Below, piece after piece: positions 34,661 to 43,071 of a stretch of DNA of 64,000 nt (within the stretch, counting starts at the first letter, position 1; each line of letters starts with the position of its first letter). The notes under the pieces are model-generated. The model did no database searches. It was not told where the DNA came from and saw only the letters and a program-made list of their open reading frames with translations. The DNA is from Kaistella sp. SH40-3 (lineage in GTDB: Bacteria; Bacteroidota; Bacteroidia; Flavobacteriales; Weeksellaceae): contig NZ_JAQYUS010000005.1 in NCBI RefSeq assembly GCF_030686865.1, positions 62,001-126,000 of the forward strand, written 5' to 3'. Both the position numbers and the translations under genes were made by a program.

Positions 34661-35641
34661 TTAATTTTTTGTGCTATCAGTGATTTTGCAAAAAAATTTT
34701 CGATTTCCTGTAAGATTTGTATTACTTTTTAATTTTAAAGTTAAATCATTATTTTCAAATGATTTAATATTGAGAATTTCAGCACTTTGAAAAGATCCGT
34801 CACTTTTCATAATTACTATTAAACTTTCATTAGTGACAGCTATATTTTTAAGATTTGAAAATCCAAGAATGTTTCCCGCGAAAACTTTTGCATTTTCAAT
34901 TTCAATACAATGAAATTTTCTCCAATACTTTAATTTTTCTTGTTCCAAATCGATTGTAAGAATTTTGTGTAAACTCTTAAAGTATTTTTCAATGAAATTA
35001 ACATATTCAACTATTTGACTTGGGTCTAGTAATGAAATAACACTTCCGTGAGCGACCTCATTTCGCATTTCTACTAATTCATCTAACTTTATAAATTGAT
35101 TTTCGGAATTTGATAAATTAAAATCTGTATGTTTACGAAATTCTTGATTTAAATCTAAATCTATTTGTTTAAATAGTTCACATACTTTTGCATGTTTCAT
35201 ATTACCAGATAAAATGGTAAAACCATCATAATTAAGTAAATAATTTGGAACATCTGTAAGGCAAGAATTTAAATTTCTTATCAGATCAACTTCCTTTAGA
35301 TGTTTATATTTAAGGTATTTATTATCAAAAACTTTTAGTGTAAGATCTGCAGAGTTTCGAATATTCTTTTTTTTAATAACTTCTTTTAAATTTGAATATT
35401 CCGAAATTACTGTACTTAAATTCTCAAGGTATGTTTTGATAAATCTATCACAATAGTTTTCTACAATACCATATAGAGAAATTATTAAAGATTTATAATT
35501 AAAGGTTCGTTTCGTTATTGAATTGACATATATGTATAGTGAACTTGTCTCACCTATTTCCGTAGTAATATTCTGAATATACTGCAAATGTTGTCGTAAT
35601 TCAATTATTTCATCGTCAAATTTTTTTAATGAAGAATTCAT
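34661..35641 (-). CDS. HEPN protein, MAE_28990/MAE_18760-like
   Basis: This 326-aa protein is mostly helical in its first 230 residues. It has the HEPN RNase motif R193-N-E-V-A-H198 (ELVEMRNEVAHGSV) and the paired earlier helix NYKSLIISLYGIVENYCDRFI typical of MAE_28990-type HEPN proteins. A C-terminal part of about 90 residues looks beta-rich. HEPN R-x4-H enzymes are metal-independent RNases in toxin-antitoxin, CRISPR and abortive-infection systems. Its ATG overlaps the DUF262 stop by one base (TAATG), so the two are coupled. Very AT-rich: one 60-base line holds only 14 G+C. Role as the effector of a defence pair is inferred. Confidence 0.8.
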   Translation of the reverse strand: MNSSLKKFDDEIIELRQHLQYIQNITTEIGETSSLYIYVNSITKRTFNYKSLIISLYGIVENYCDRFIKTYLENLSTVISEYSNLKEVIKKKNIRNSADLTLKVFDNKYLKYKHLKEVDLIRNLNSCLTDVPNYLLNYDGFTILSGNMKHAKVCELFKQIDLDLNQEFRKHTDFNLSNSENQFIKLDELVEMRNEVAHGSVISLLDPSQIVEYVNFIEKYFKSLHKILTIDLEQEKLKYWRKFHCIEIENAKVFAGNILGFSNLKNIAVTNESLIVIMKSDGSFQSAEILNIKSFENNDLTLKLKSNTNLTGNRKFFCKITDSTKN

Positions 35642-36852
35642 TATGCAATTGAATGTTCTATTAGATTAGTAAAATATTTGATTCTAGCTTCTACATTACT
35701 CCTGCTGTTATATTTTCCGTCAAATAGATCAATTTTTTTTCCTCTAGATTCATACGTTATTTTTTCTAAATCTTTAAATTTTGATTCTCGAATTGTTGAT
35801 TGATTGCTTAAAATTACCTTTTCCTTATCAAGATTCATTGAAAATGCCTGCATTATTGAATCGTAAATAGTTTTTGTAGGAGTACTTTTCTTTTGAGTGC
35901 TTTCCGGCATATAAAATGCGCTTTCTCCAAAAAGAGAATAAACAAGTTCGACAGTTTTTGAAAAAATATTTTTTAACTCAATTAATAGATTTGGTTGATA
36001 TTGATTAGCTATTTGCAAGTAATTGTCTAAGAATTGTTCTTGTGACCTAAAGTTAGAAAGTTGTTCAATATGTCGGTAAGCAAAAAATCTTAAAATCATT
36101 TCAACGTCTTCCATTTTTCTAAAAGTCTCATCTACCAATAGTTCGTCTTCATTCATCAATTTACCATTGGAATATTTGTAAGATGTATAATTCCATAATT
36201 TTCTAAACGTATCATTTTTAGACAACTCGATACAAAATTCATTGAATTTTCCGGCATATAGCGCATTTCTAGTTTCCTGGGGAGTTAATTTATCCCCACC
36301 ACTGTTAAGTCTTCCAAATACCATTTGTTTAAGCGAATCTGCAATTTCTTTATCTTTAGCAGTTTCATTTAAAAGCACAATTGAAGAAAGATACCTACGG
36401 TCAATACCTTCTTTAATATTTTTTGGAAGTTGAGAATATTTTCTACCATTTAATTCTTTCCATTCTTCTAGACCACTTAGCGCAAATTTATCAGTATAAA
36501 AATCATTTATTGCTGTAAGTCTTTGTAAGCCATCCATTACCTCATACTTTGCATAAACAACTTCATATAAAAAAATTGGAGGTATTGGTACATTTATAAT
36601 AAAGGATTCGATAAGTTTTGACTGTTGTACAGTGCTCCACCTTTTTCTTCTTTGATATTCTGGATTTAAATCATATTTGCCACTTTCAAGCATTGACGGG
36701 ATAGTATCTAAAGGATAGCGCGCTTGTTCGGTAATAATTCTAATTTCACCTTTTGAATATTTTTCATTAATATCAGAATCAGATATTACAGAACTTTTAC
36801 CTTCATCTAGCTTATAAAAGTTTATAAATTTTTCCCCGTTTAATAAGTTCAT
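35641..36852 (-). CDS. DUF262 domain protein (ParB/Srx-like)
   Basis: This 403-aa protein has an N-terminal DUF262 fold: YPLDTIPSMLESGKYDLNP (47-65), EYQRRKRWS (65-73), LIESFIINVPIPPIFLYE (80-97) and the catalytic-type motif DGLQRLTAI (107-115). The family norm is DGQQR; here Leu replaces the first Gln. The rest is helical with no DUF1524 HNH nuclease domain, so unlike GmrSD/BrxU/SspE it lacks its own obvious DNA-cutting part. DUF262 proteins bind or hydrolyse NTPs and sense foreign DNA or RNA in defence systems. Translationally coupled to the HEPN gene. Its upstream gap to fadE holds only the fad operon terminator. Confidence 0.85.
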   Translation of the reverse strand: MNLLNGEKFINFYKLDEGKSSVISDSDINEKYSKGEIRIITEQARYPLDTIPSMLESGKYDLNPEYQRRKRWSTVQQSKLIESFIINVPIPPIFLYEVVYAKYEVMDGLQRLTAINDFYTDKFALSGLEEWKELNGRKYSQLPKNIKEGIDRRYLSSIVLLNETAKDKEIADSLKQMVFGRLNSGGDKLTPQETRNALYAGKFNEFCIELSKNDTFRKLWNYTSYKYSNGKLMNEDELLVDETFRKMEDVEMILRFFAYRHIEQLSNFRSQEQFLDNYLQIANQYQPNLLIELKNIFSKTVELVYSLFGESAFYMPESTQKKSTPTKTIYDSIMQAFSMNLDKEKVILSNQSTIRESKFKDLEKITYESRGKKIDLFDGKYNSRSNVEARIKYFTNLIEHSIA

Positions 36853-36985
36853 ATTGATTATTTGTTTCTTTTTAATAGCTTTATCGAATGTAATTATTTC
36901 AATGTTAAATATACAAACAAATCCAATATTCCATTAAGGTAATTTGAAAAAATTATTAACTTCATTTTATGATAATGCTAATCAT

Positions 36986-37017
36986 GAAAAAGAACGCCCC
37001 GATTTCTCAGAGCGTTC
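36986..37017 (-). terminator. Terminator of the fadNAE operon
   Basis: On the minus strand GAACGCTCTGA and TCGGGGCGTTC form an 11-bp stem (two wobbles) with a GAAA loop, followed by TTTTT. It lies 22 bp past the fadE stop. Confidence 0.88.
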
Positions 37018-37038
37018 AAACCACATATCAAACTATTT

Positions 37039-38826
37039 CTAGTAAGATCCTTTTTCCACGAAATGCGCTGCAACTTTTTCAGTTAAGGCAACTACATTTG
37101 GCATATTGGTGTATTTTGTAAATCTGCGTAATCCAGAAAGCATCATGCGCTGTTCGTCGCCTTCTGCGAACGAGACAATTCCTTCTTTCGCTGCGGTAGA
37201 AATAGCTTCTACAGCTTTGTAAAGATTTAATCTCGCCATTGCTGCTTCTACAGAATCGGTATCGAAATGTTTTTCTGCTCTTAAAACTGCAGATTCTGCC
37301 ATATAGATCTGGTTCAGAATTTCAGAGGCATTTAATAAAAGATGCTGCTGTTTTTCGATTTCCATCATGTATTTCTGAAGCGCTGCTCCGGCAACCATTA
37401 AGAATACTTTCTTCAAGTTGTGAAGAATTGCTCTTTCTTCAGACATATATTCTGAATAATCTGGAACTTCAAAAGACGGAATTCCCATCAATTCTTTTCC
37501 GATCGCCATGGCTGGTTTCAACAAATCAAGTTCGCCTTTCATTGTTTTCTTGATCAACATTCCTACGGCAAGAAGTCTATTAATTTCGTTGGTTCCTTCA
37601 TAGATTCTTCCAATTCTGGAATCTCTCCAGGCTGCTTCCATTGGTGCATCTTCGGAGAATCCCATTCCACCGTAAATCTGAATTCCTTCGTCTGCGATAT
37701 GTTGGGTTAAATCTGAAACGTACACTTTAAGAATTGAACATTCTACGGCATATTCTGCCAAAGCGCTTAATTCTGCTTCTGCGTGAGACATTCCACCCGC
37801 AACGAATTCCTCAATTTTATCTTCTACATTTTTCGCTGCACGGTAAGAACCTGCTTCAGAAACGAAAATTCCTGTTGCCATTTCTGCAATTTTCTTACGG
37901 ATCGCTCCGAAAGTTGAAATAGAAACGCCGAACTGTTTTCTTTCATTTGCGTAGTTGATGGCAAGTCCTGTAATTCTTCTCTGTCCGTCAATGTTTGCAG
38001 CGGCTAATTTAATCCGACCTGCGTTTAAGGCGTTGATCGCGATTTTGAAGCCATTGTTTCTTTCGCCCAATAAATTTCCTACCGGAATTTTCATATCGTT
38101 AAAGAAAACCTGACGCGTAGAAGAGGAGCGGATTCCTAATTTGTGTTCTTCTTCGCCCATGGTCATGCTGTTTGGATCTTCCAGTTCAGAACGGTTGATG
38201 ACGAAACCTGTAATGTTTTTATCGTCTTCAATTCTTGCGAATAACGTGAATGTATCTGCAAAACCTGCATTCGAGATCCACATTTTCTGTCCGTTGATGA
38301 TATAATGTTTTCCATCTTCTGAAAGAACGGCTCTCGTTTTCCCGGAGTTTGCATCTGAACCTGCATCAGGCTCTGTCAGACAGTACGCTCCGAATTTTTC
38401 ACCTGTTGCTAAAGCGGGAAGGTATTTTTGTTTCAATTCTTCCGTTCCGTACAAAAGGATAGGAAGCGTCCCGATTCCCGTATGCGCTCCGTAAGCAGTT
38501 GCCAAAGAACCGTTCGCGCCGGAAACCACATCGCAGGTCAACATTGTACTCACAAATCCCATTCCGAGACCGCCGTATTCTTCCGGAACTGCAATTCCCA
38601 AAGTTCCCATTTCACCCAATTTCCGCATGGTTTCTTCGGTCAGTGCGTAATCTTTTTTCTCGAAACGCTCTCTGTGTGGGATGACGTCTCTTTCCATAAA
38701 TTCAGTAATTGAATCCCGAAGCATTTTTTGCTCATCGCTCAATTCTTCAAGACTGAATAGTTCTGCTGCAGGAATATCTTTGATGATGAATTCACCGCCT
38801 TTTAATGTTGTTTTTGTATCGCTCAT
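37039..38826 (-). CDS. fadE: Acyl-CoA dehydrogenase (FadE)
   Basis: This 595-aa flavoprotein has the acyl-CoA dehydrogenase core. Flavin- and substrate-binding parts include YCLTEPDAGSDANSGKTRA and KMWISNAGFADTFTLFARI, and the catalytic Glu lies in GRIYEGTNEINRLL. A C-terminal extension of about 170 residues matches the roughly 594-aa Bacillus FadE type rather than short-chain enzymes. It makes the first double bond in acyl-CoA oxidation and passes electrons to ETF. It is last in the marR-fadN-fadA-fadE operon, separated from fadA by an inserted four-helix-bundle gene. Confidence 0.95.
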   Translation of the reverse strand: MSDTKTTLKGGEFIIKDIPAAELFSLEELSDEQKMLRDSITEFMERDVIPHRERFEKKDYALTEETMRKLGEMGTLGIAVPEEYGGLGMGFVSTMLTCDVVSGANGSLATAYGAHTGIGTLPILLYGTEELKQKYLPALATGEKFGAYCLTEPDAGSDANSGKTRAVLSEDGKHYIINGQKMWISNAGFADTFTLFARIEDDKNITGFVINRSELEDPNSMTMGEEEHKLGIRSSSTRQVFFNDMKIPVGNLLGERNNGFKIAINALNAGRIKLAAANIDGQRRITGLAINYANERKQFGVSISTFGAIRKKIAEMATGIFVSEAGSYRAAKNVEDKIEEFVAGGMSHAEAELSALAEYAVECSILKVYVSDLTQHIADEGIQIYGGMGFSEDAPMEAAWRDSRIGRIYEGTNEINRLLAVGMLIKKTMKGELDLLKPAMAIGKELMGIPSFEVPDYSEYMSEERAILHNLKKVFLMVAGAALQKYMMEIEKQQHLLLNASEILNQIYMAESAVLRAEKHFDTDSVEAAMARLNLYKAVEAISTAAKEGIVSFAEGDEQRMMLSGLRRFTKYTNMPNVVALTEKVAAHFVEKGSY

Positions 38827-38925
38827 TGCTATTAATTTTAATATTTGTTTTGTTGAATTGACGAATAGATGATAGACGGATAGATAATAGATTCTAACTG
38901 CTTCATATTGTCTGTCATTTTGTAG

Positions 38926-38962
38926 TCTATTGTCTGTTGGTCTATTATCTTTTAGTCTTTTA
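38926..38962. repeat. 37-bp direct repeat, left copy
   Basis: TCTATTGTCTGTTGG... matches 39361-39397 at 30 of 37 positions, in the same orientation. The two copies bracket the four-helix-bundle gene. A further related, partly inverted stretch lies at about 38862-38892. Confidence 0.65.
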
Positions 38963-39317
38963 ATGTGTTTTGGAAAACCATCGTAGCACGTTGAAATTCT
39001 TCAATTTTACTTTCTAATGAAACAGTAAGTTCATCAGAAATATATTTTTTATAGTTTGCTAAAATAAGTTGGGTTTGCAATTCGAATGATGAACCTAAAG
39101 ACATATCTAAGAAATGACTGAAAGATTTATTAGTTCTACTTGAACCTTCGGCTACATTTGATACTATTGAAACGGAACATCTATCCATCTGACTTCGCAT
39201 TCCAAAATTTTCAAAGGACGGAAAGGCGACAGTGATATCTGAAATGTTTTTCGCAATTTCCATAGCCTAATGCCAAATTTTCAATTTTTTGAAATTATGT
39301 CTTTTAAAATCGCTCAT
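38952..39317 (-). pseudogene. Four-helix-bundle (S23/IVP-type) protein gene with in-frame amber codon
   Basis: From an ATG at 39317 the frame reads MSDFKRHNFKKLKIWH, then TAG at 39267-39269, then A and an ATG at 39263 opening 103 codons. The sequence resembles the TIGR02436 four-helix-bundle family (FGMRSQMDRCSVSIVSNVAEGSSR). The start xDFKxLKIWxxAMEIAKNI is the usual family N-terminus, so the stop interrupts a formerly complete gene of 121 codons. Residue 17 is normally coding. A shorter product from 39263 lacking the first helix is possible. It sits between fadA and fadE, with 37-bp direct repeats overlapping both ends, which suggests an inserted module. Confidence 0.75.
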
Positions 39318-39360
39318 AATCAAATTTTTGTTTAATTAAAATCTCTTTATCGTTTCTCAG

Positions 39361-39397
39361 TCTATCATCTATCCGTCTATTATCTCTTCGTCTTTTA
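39361..39397. repeat. 37-bp direct repeat, right copy
   Basis: TCTATCATCTATCCG... , 30 of 37 identical to 38926-38962. Its last three bases are the complement of the fadA stop codon. Confidence 0.65.
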
Positions 39398-40579
39398 GAA
39401 AAGTTCGAAAATACTCGCTGCTCCCTGTCCAGTTCCTACGCACATTGTTACCATTCCATATTTCATATTTCCACGTTTGCGCATTTCATCCAAAAGTTGA
39501 ACGGTTAGTTTTGTTCCGGTGCAACCAAGTGGATGTCCAAGTGCGATTGCTCCGCCGTTTACGTTGAGGATGTCAGGATTAAGGTTGAGTTCTTTTTTCA
39601 AAGCAACAGATTGAGAAGCAAAGGCTTCATTCAATTCAATTAAATCGATGTCTTTTAATTCTAAACCGGCTTGTTTTAATGCTTTTGGAACGGCATATAA
39701 TGGACCCATTCCCATGATTCTTGGTTCTAAACCTGCTGCTGCATAAGCGACTAATCGTGCTTCCGGTTCCAAACCTAATTCTTTCACCATTTCCTCGGAC
39801 ATTACAATTACGAATGCCGCACCGTCACTCATTTGAGACGAGTTTCCTGCAGTTACAGATCCGCCATTTGCAAACACCGGACGTAACTTTGCCAAACCTT
39901 CTAAACTCGTATCTTTTCTTGGACCTTCATCCATCGTAAAGTCGTATTTCTTCGTCTGCATTTTCTGGTTCTCGTCAAGATAATTGTATTCTACCGGAAT
40001 CGGAACAATCTGATCTTTGAATCGGCCAGTTTCGTTTGCTTTCAATGCTTTTTGATGAGATTCAAAAGCGAACTGATCTTGCTCCTCACGGGAAATTTTA
40101 AATTGGTTGGCAACTTCCTCTGCAGTATAACCCATTCCCCAATAATAATCAGGATTGGATTTTGCCATATCGCTTTCCGGAACTGGTTTGTAACCACCCA
40201 TCGGAATGTAAGACATTGATTCCGTTCCACCTGCGATGATACAATCAGCCATTCCCGCCTGAATTTTCGCAGAAGCAATTGCAATCGCTTCAGATCCGGA
40301 TGCGCAATATCTGTTCACCGTAACACCCGGAACTTGATCGGTATTTAATCCCATTAATGAAATTAAACGCGCCACGTTTAAACCTTGTTCTGCTTCCGGC
40401 ATTGCGTTACCAACGATTAAATCGTCGATTCTGTTTTTATCTAACTGCGGCACTGCAGCCATTAACGTTTCGATAACTGTTGCTGCCATGACGTCGGGAC
40501 GCGTGAAGCGAAGTGATCCTTTCGGAGCCTTTCCGACTGCGGTTCTAAACCCTTTAATTATATATGCTTGTTTTGACAT
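39395..40579 (-). CDS. fadA: Acetyl-CoA C-acyltransferase (FadA)
   Basis: This 394-aa thiolase has the nucleophile Cys in VNRYCASGSEAIA, the GGTESMSYIPMGG loop, NEAFASQSVA, and C-terminal His and Cys in GGAIALGHPLGCTGT and VTMCVGTGQGAAS. It cleaves 3-ketoacyl-CoA to acetyl-CoA in the last beta-oxidation step. Gene order fadN-fadA-fadE and lengths match the Bacillus fadNAE operon. It is distinct from the acetyl-CoA acetyltransferase at 58303-59481. Confidence 0.96.
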   Translation of the reverse strand: MSKQAYIIKGFRTAVGKAPKGSLRFTRPDVMAATVIETLMAAVPQLDKNRIDDLIVGNAMPEAEQGLNVARLISLMGLNTDQVPGVTVNRYCASGSEAIAIASAKIQAGMADCIIAGGTESMSYIPMGGYKPVPESDMAKSNPDYYWGMGYTAEEVANQFKISREEQDQFAFESHQKALKANETGRFKDQIVPIPVEYNYLDENQKMQTKKYDFTMDEGPRKDTSLEGLAKLRPVFANGGSVTAGNSSQMSDGAAFVIVMSEEMVKELGLEPEARLVAYAAAGLEPRIMGMGPLYAVPKALKQAGLELKDIDLIELNEAFASQSVALKKELNLNPDILNVNGGAIALGHPLGCTGTKLTVQLLDEMRKRGNMKYGMVTMCVGTGQGAASIFELF

Positions 40580-40612
40580 TTGTTAAATTTTTAATTTTAT
40601 TTCATTCCATTT

Positions 40613-40655
40613 CATTGGGCTTCACCCAATGCTTTTGATTTCGCCACTTCGTGGC
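40613..40655. repeat. Two hairpins in the fadN-fadA gap
   Basis: CATTGGG/CCCAATG (40613-40631) and GCCAC-TTC-GTGGC (40643-40655) sit 12 bp apart in the 90-bp gap. No T run follows either on the minus strand, so they are more likely mRNA-processing or stability structures, or a dispersed repeat, than terminators. Confidence 0.6.
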
Positions 40656-40669
40656 TCAACGATTGAAAA

Positions 40670-43063
40670 TTAATTTCTAAGTGGTTTCCCTTTCGTTAAC
40701 ATGAACTGGATTCTTTCCAAAGTTTTTCTCTCACCACACAATTGTAAGAAAGTTTCTCTTTCCAGATTCAATAAATATTGTTCTGTAACAATTGTTGGTT
40801 CCGAAAGATTTCCACCTACAAGAACGTTTGCTAATTTGTCAGCAATCAGTTTATCGTGCTCAGAAATATATTTCCCGGTTAACATTTGGTCGGTTCCAAC
40901 TAAGAACATTCCTAAAGCATCACGTCCTAAAACTTTTACTTTTTGTTCGATTGGTTGCGTGTAACCGTGTTCCGCTAAACTTAAAGCGAGCATTTTTGCA
41001 GTTTTGATCTGACGGTTTTTATTCACCACCACGATGTCTTTATGGTTTTCTAAAATTCCCATATCGTAGGCTTCGTAAGCAGAAGTCGCTACTTTACCCA
41101 TCGCGATATTCATGAACATATCACGAAGTCTGTTGTTCTTCACATCATCAGAATGGAATTCACGGGAAACTCTCAACGCCATTTCTTTCGTTCCACCACC
41201 ACCAGGAATTACACCAACACCAGTTTCCACTAATCCGATATAGGTTTCTGCCGCTGCAACAACGCGGTCAGCATGCATTGTCATTTCGCAACCACCACCT
41301 AAAGTCATTCCGTGAGGAGCAACAACTACAGGGATTGTAGAGTAACGAACGCGCATCATGGATTTTTGGAAATAAGCAATTGCCATATTCAAATCATCCC
41401 AATCTTGGTCGATCGCCATCATTAAAATCATTGCTAAATTGGCTCCAACAGAGAAATTGGCACCTTGGTTTCCGATTACCAAACCGTCATATTCTTTTTC
41501 TGCTAAATCGATGGCTCTGTTCAAACCATCTAAAACTTCACCTCCTAAAGAGTTCATTTTAGAATGGATCTCGAAGTTTATAATTCCATCGCCCAAATTC
41601 TGAATTGAGGAACCTGAATTACTCCAAAGGGTTTTATTTTTTCTAATATTATCAAGAATGATAAAAGATTCCTGACCCGGAATGTTATTATAGTTTCCAG
41701 AGTTTTTGTCGAAGTAAATACTTTGACCTTCTTCGTTTACTTTATAGAAAGTTGCTACGTTTTTCACCCAATCAGAAACTTCATAACCGGCTTCTTTTGC
41801 CAGTTCAATTCCTTTTTGAACTCCAACTGCATCCCAAATTTCGAATGGTCCATTTTCCCAACCAAAACCTGCGCGCATTGCATCGTCGATTTTGTACAGT
41901 TCATCAGAGATTTCCGGAACTTTATGAGAAACGTAAGCGAATAAAGCGCCTAAAGATTTTCTATATAATTCTCCGGCTTTATCTTTTCCACCGATGAGAA
42001 CTTTGAAACGGTCGATTGGTTTATCAATGGATTTGGTTAAAGCAAGCGTTGGAAATTCTGTTTTTCCTTGAAGTTCGTATTCCATGGTGTCCAAATTCAA
42101 ACCTTGAATCTCAGATTTACCATCGGCATTTTTTACTTTCTTGTAAAAACCTTGTTCCGTTTTAGAACCCAACCATTTGTTATCAACCATGGTTTGGATG
42201 TATTTCGGAAGTTTGAAAACATCGTTGAAATCGTTGGCTTCAGCGCCACTTTGACTTACTCCGTTCGCAACCATCACCAAAGTATCCAATCCAACAACAT
42301 CTGCAGTTCTGAAAGTTGCAGATTTCGGACGACCGATTACTGGACCGGTTAATTTATCAATGTCAGAAACATTTAAACCAAGATTTTGAACTTCATGAAG
42401 TAAATTCATAATCGAGAAAACTCCAATTCTGTTCGCAATAAATGCTGGAGTATCTTTCGCTTCTACCGTTGCTTTTCCTAAGAACTTCGCGCCATATTCC
42501 ATATAGAATTTCACGATTTCAGGATCAGTTTCCGGCGTCGGAATAATCTCTAAAAGTGGTAAATATCTTACCGGATTAAAGAAATGCGTTCCCGCAAAAT
42601 ATTTTTTGAAATCATCACTTCTTCCTTCGATCAAGAAATGAATCGGAATTCCAGAAGTGTTCGAAGAAACTAAAATTCCCGGTTTTCTAAACTGTTCGAT
42701 CTTTTCGTAAACCGATTTTTTAATGTCGAGTCTTTCAACAACAACTTCTATGATCCAGTCGGTATTTTTGATTTTTTCTAAGTCATCATCAAAGTTTCCA
42801 ACGGTAATTCTTTCCGCAAATTTCGGAGAGTACAAAAGTGCCGGACTTGATTTCTGTAATTTTACAAAGTTCTCCGCAGCGATTCTGTTTCGGAAAACTT
42901 TATCTTCTTTCGTTAGACCTTTTTTCTGTTCAGCTTCCGTCAGTTCAAAAGGTACAATATCGAGTAAAAGCACTTGTACACCAATGTTGGCGAAGTGTGC
43001 CGCGATACCAGAACCCATAATTCCTGAACCTAAAACCGTAACGTGTTTGATGCGTCTGTTCAT
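40670..43063 (-). CDS. fadN: 3-hydroxyacyl-CoA dehydrogenase/enoyl-CoA hydratase (FadN-type)
   Basis: This 797-aa bifunctional enzyme has its dehydrogenase part first (VTVLGSGIMGSGIAAHFA, SSNTSGIPIHFL, GTHFFNPVRYLPLLEI). The enoyl-CoA hydratase/crotonase part lies in the C-terminal third (GLVIGNQGANFSVGANLAMIL, VVVAPHGMTLGGGCEMTMHADRVVAAAETYIGLVETGVGVIPGGGG). This order is the reverse of E. coli FadB and the same as Bacillus FadN. It performs hydration and NAD-linked oxidation of enoyl-CoA. Starts 8 bp after the marR stop, so they are co-transcribed. Confidence 0.96.
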   Translation of the reverse strand: MNRRIKHVTVLGSGIMGSGIAAHFANIGVQVLLLDIVPFELTEAEQKKGLTKEDKVFRNRIAAENFVKLQKSSPALLYSPKFAERITVGNFDDDLEKIKNTDWIIEVVVERLDIKKSVYEKIEQFRKPGILVSSNTSGIPIHFLIEGRSDDFKKYFAGTHFFNPVRYLPLLEIIPTPETDPEIVKFYMEYGAKFLGKATVEAKDTPAFIANRIGVFSIMNLLHEVQNLGLNVSDIDKLTGPVIGRPKSATFRTADVVGLDTLVMVANGVSQSGAEANDFNDVFKLPKYIQTMVDNKWLGSKTEQGFYKKVKNADGKSEIQGLNLDTMEYELQGKTEFPTLALTKSIDKPIDRFKVLIGGKDKAGELYRKSLGALFAYVSHKVPEISDELYKIDDAMRAGFGWENGPFEIWDAVGVQKGIELAKEAGYEVSDWVKNVATFYKVNEEGQSIYFDKNSGNYNNIPGQESFIILDNIRKNKTLWSNSGSSIQNLGDGIINFEIHSKMNSLGGEVLDGLNRAIDLAEKEYDGLVIGNQGANFSVGANLAMILMMAIDQDWDDLNMAIAYFQKSMMRVRYSTIPVVVAPHGMTLGGGCEMTMHADRVVAAAETYIGLVETGVGVIPGGGGTKEMALRVSREFHSDDVKNNRLRDMFMNIAMGKVATSAYEAYDMGILENHKDIVVVNKNRQIKTAKMLALSLAEHGYTQPIEQKVKVLGRDALGMFLVGTDQMLTGKYISEHDKLIADKLANVLVGGNLSEPTIVTEQYLLNLERETFLQLCGERKTLERIQFMLTKGKPLRN

Positions 43064-43071
43064 ATTCCTTA

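Noticed and set aside
34413-34664. 83-codon plus-strand frame in the ATPase-HEPN gap
   Set aside because: It runs through a palindrome and the G-rich tandem repeat, and has no recognisable domain or promoter.
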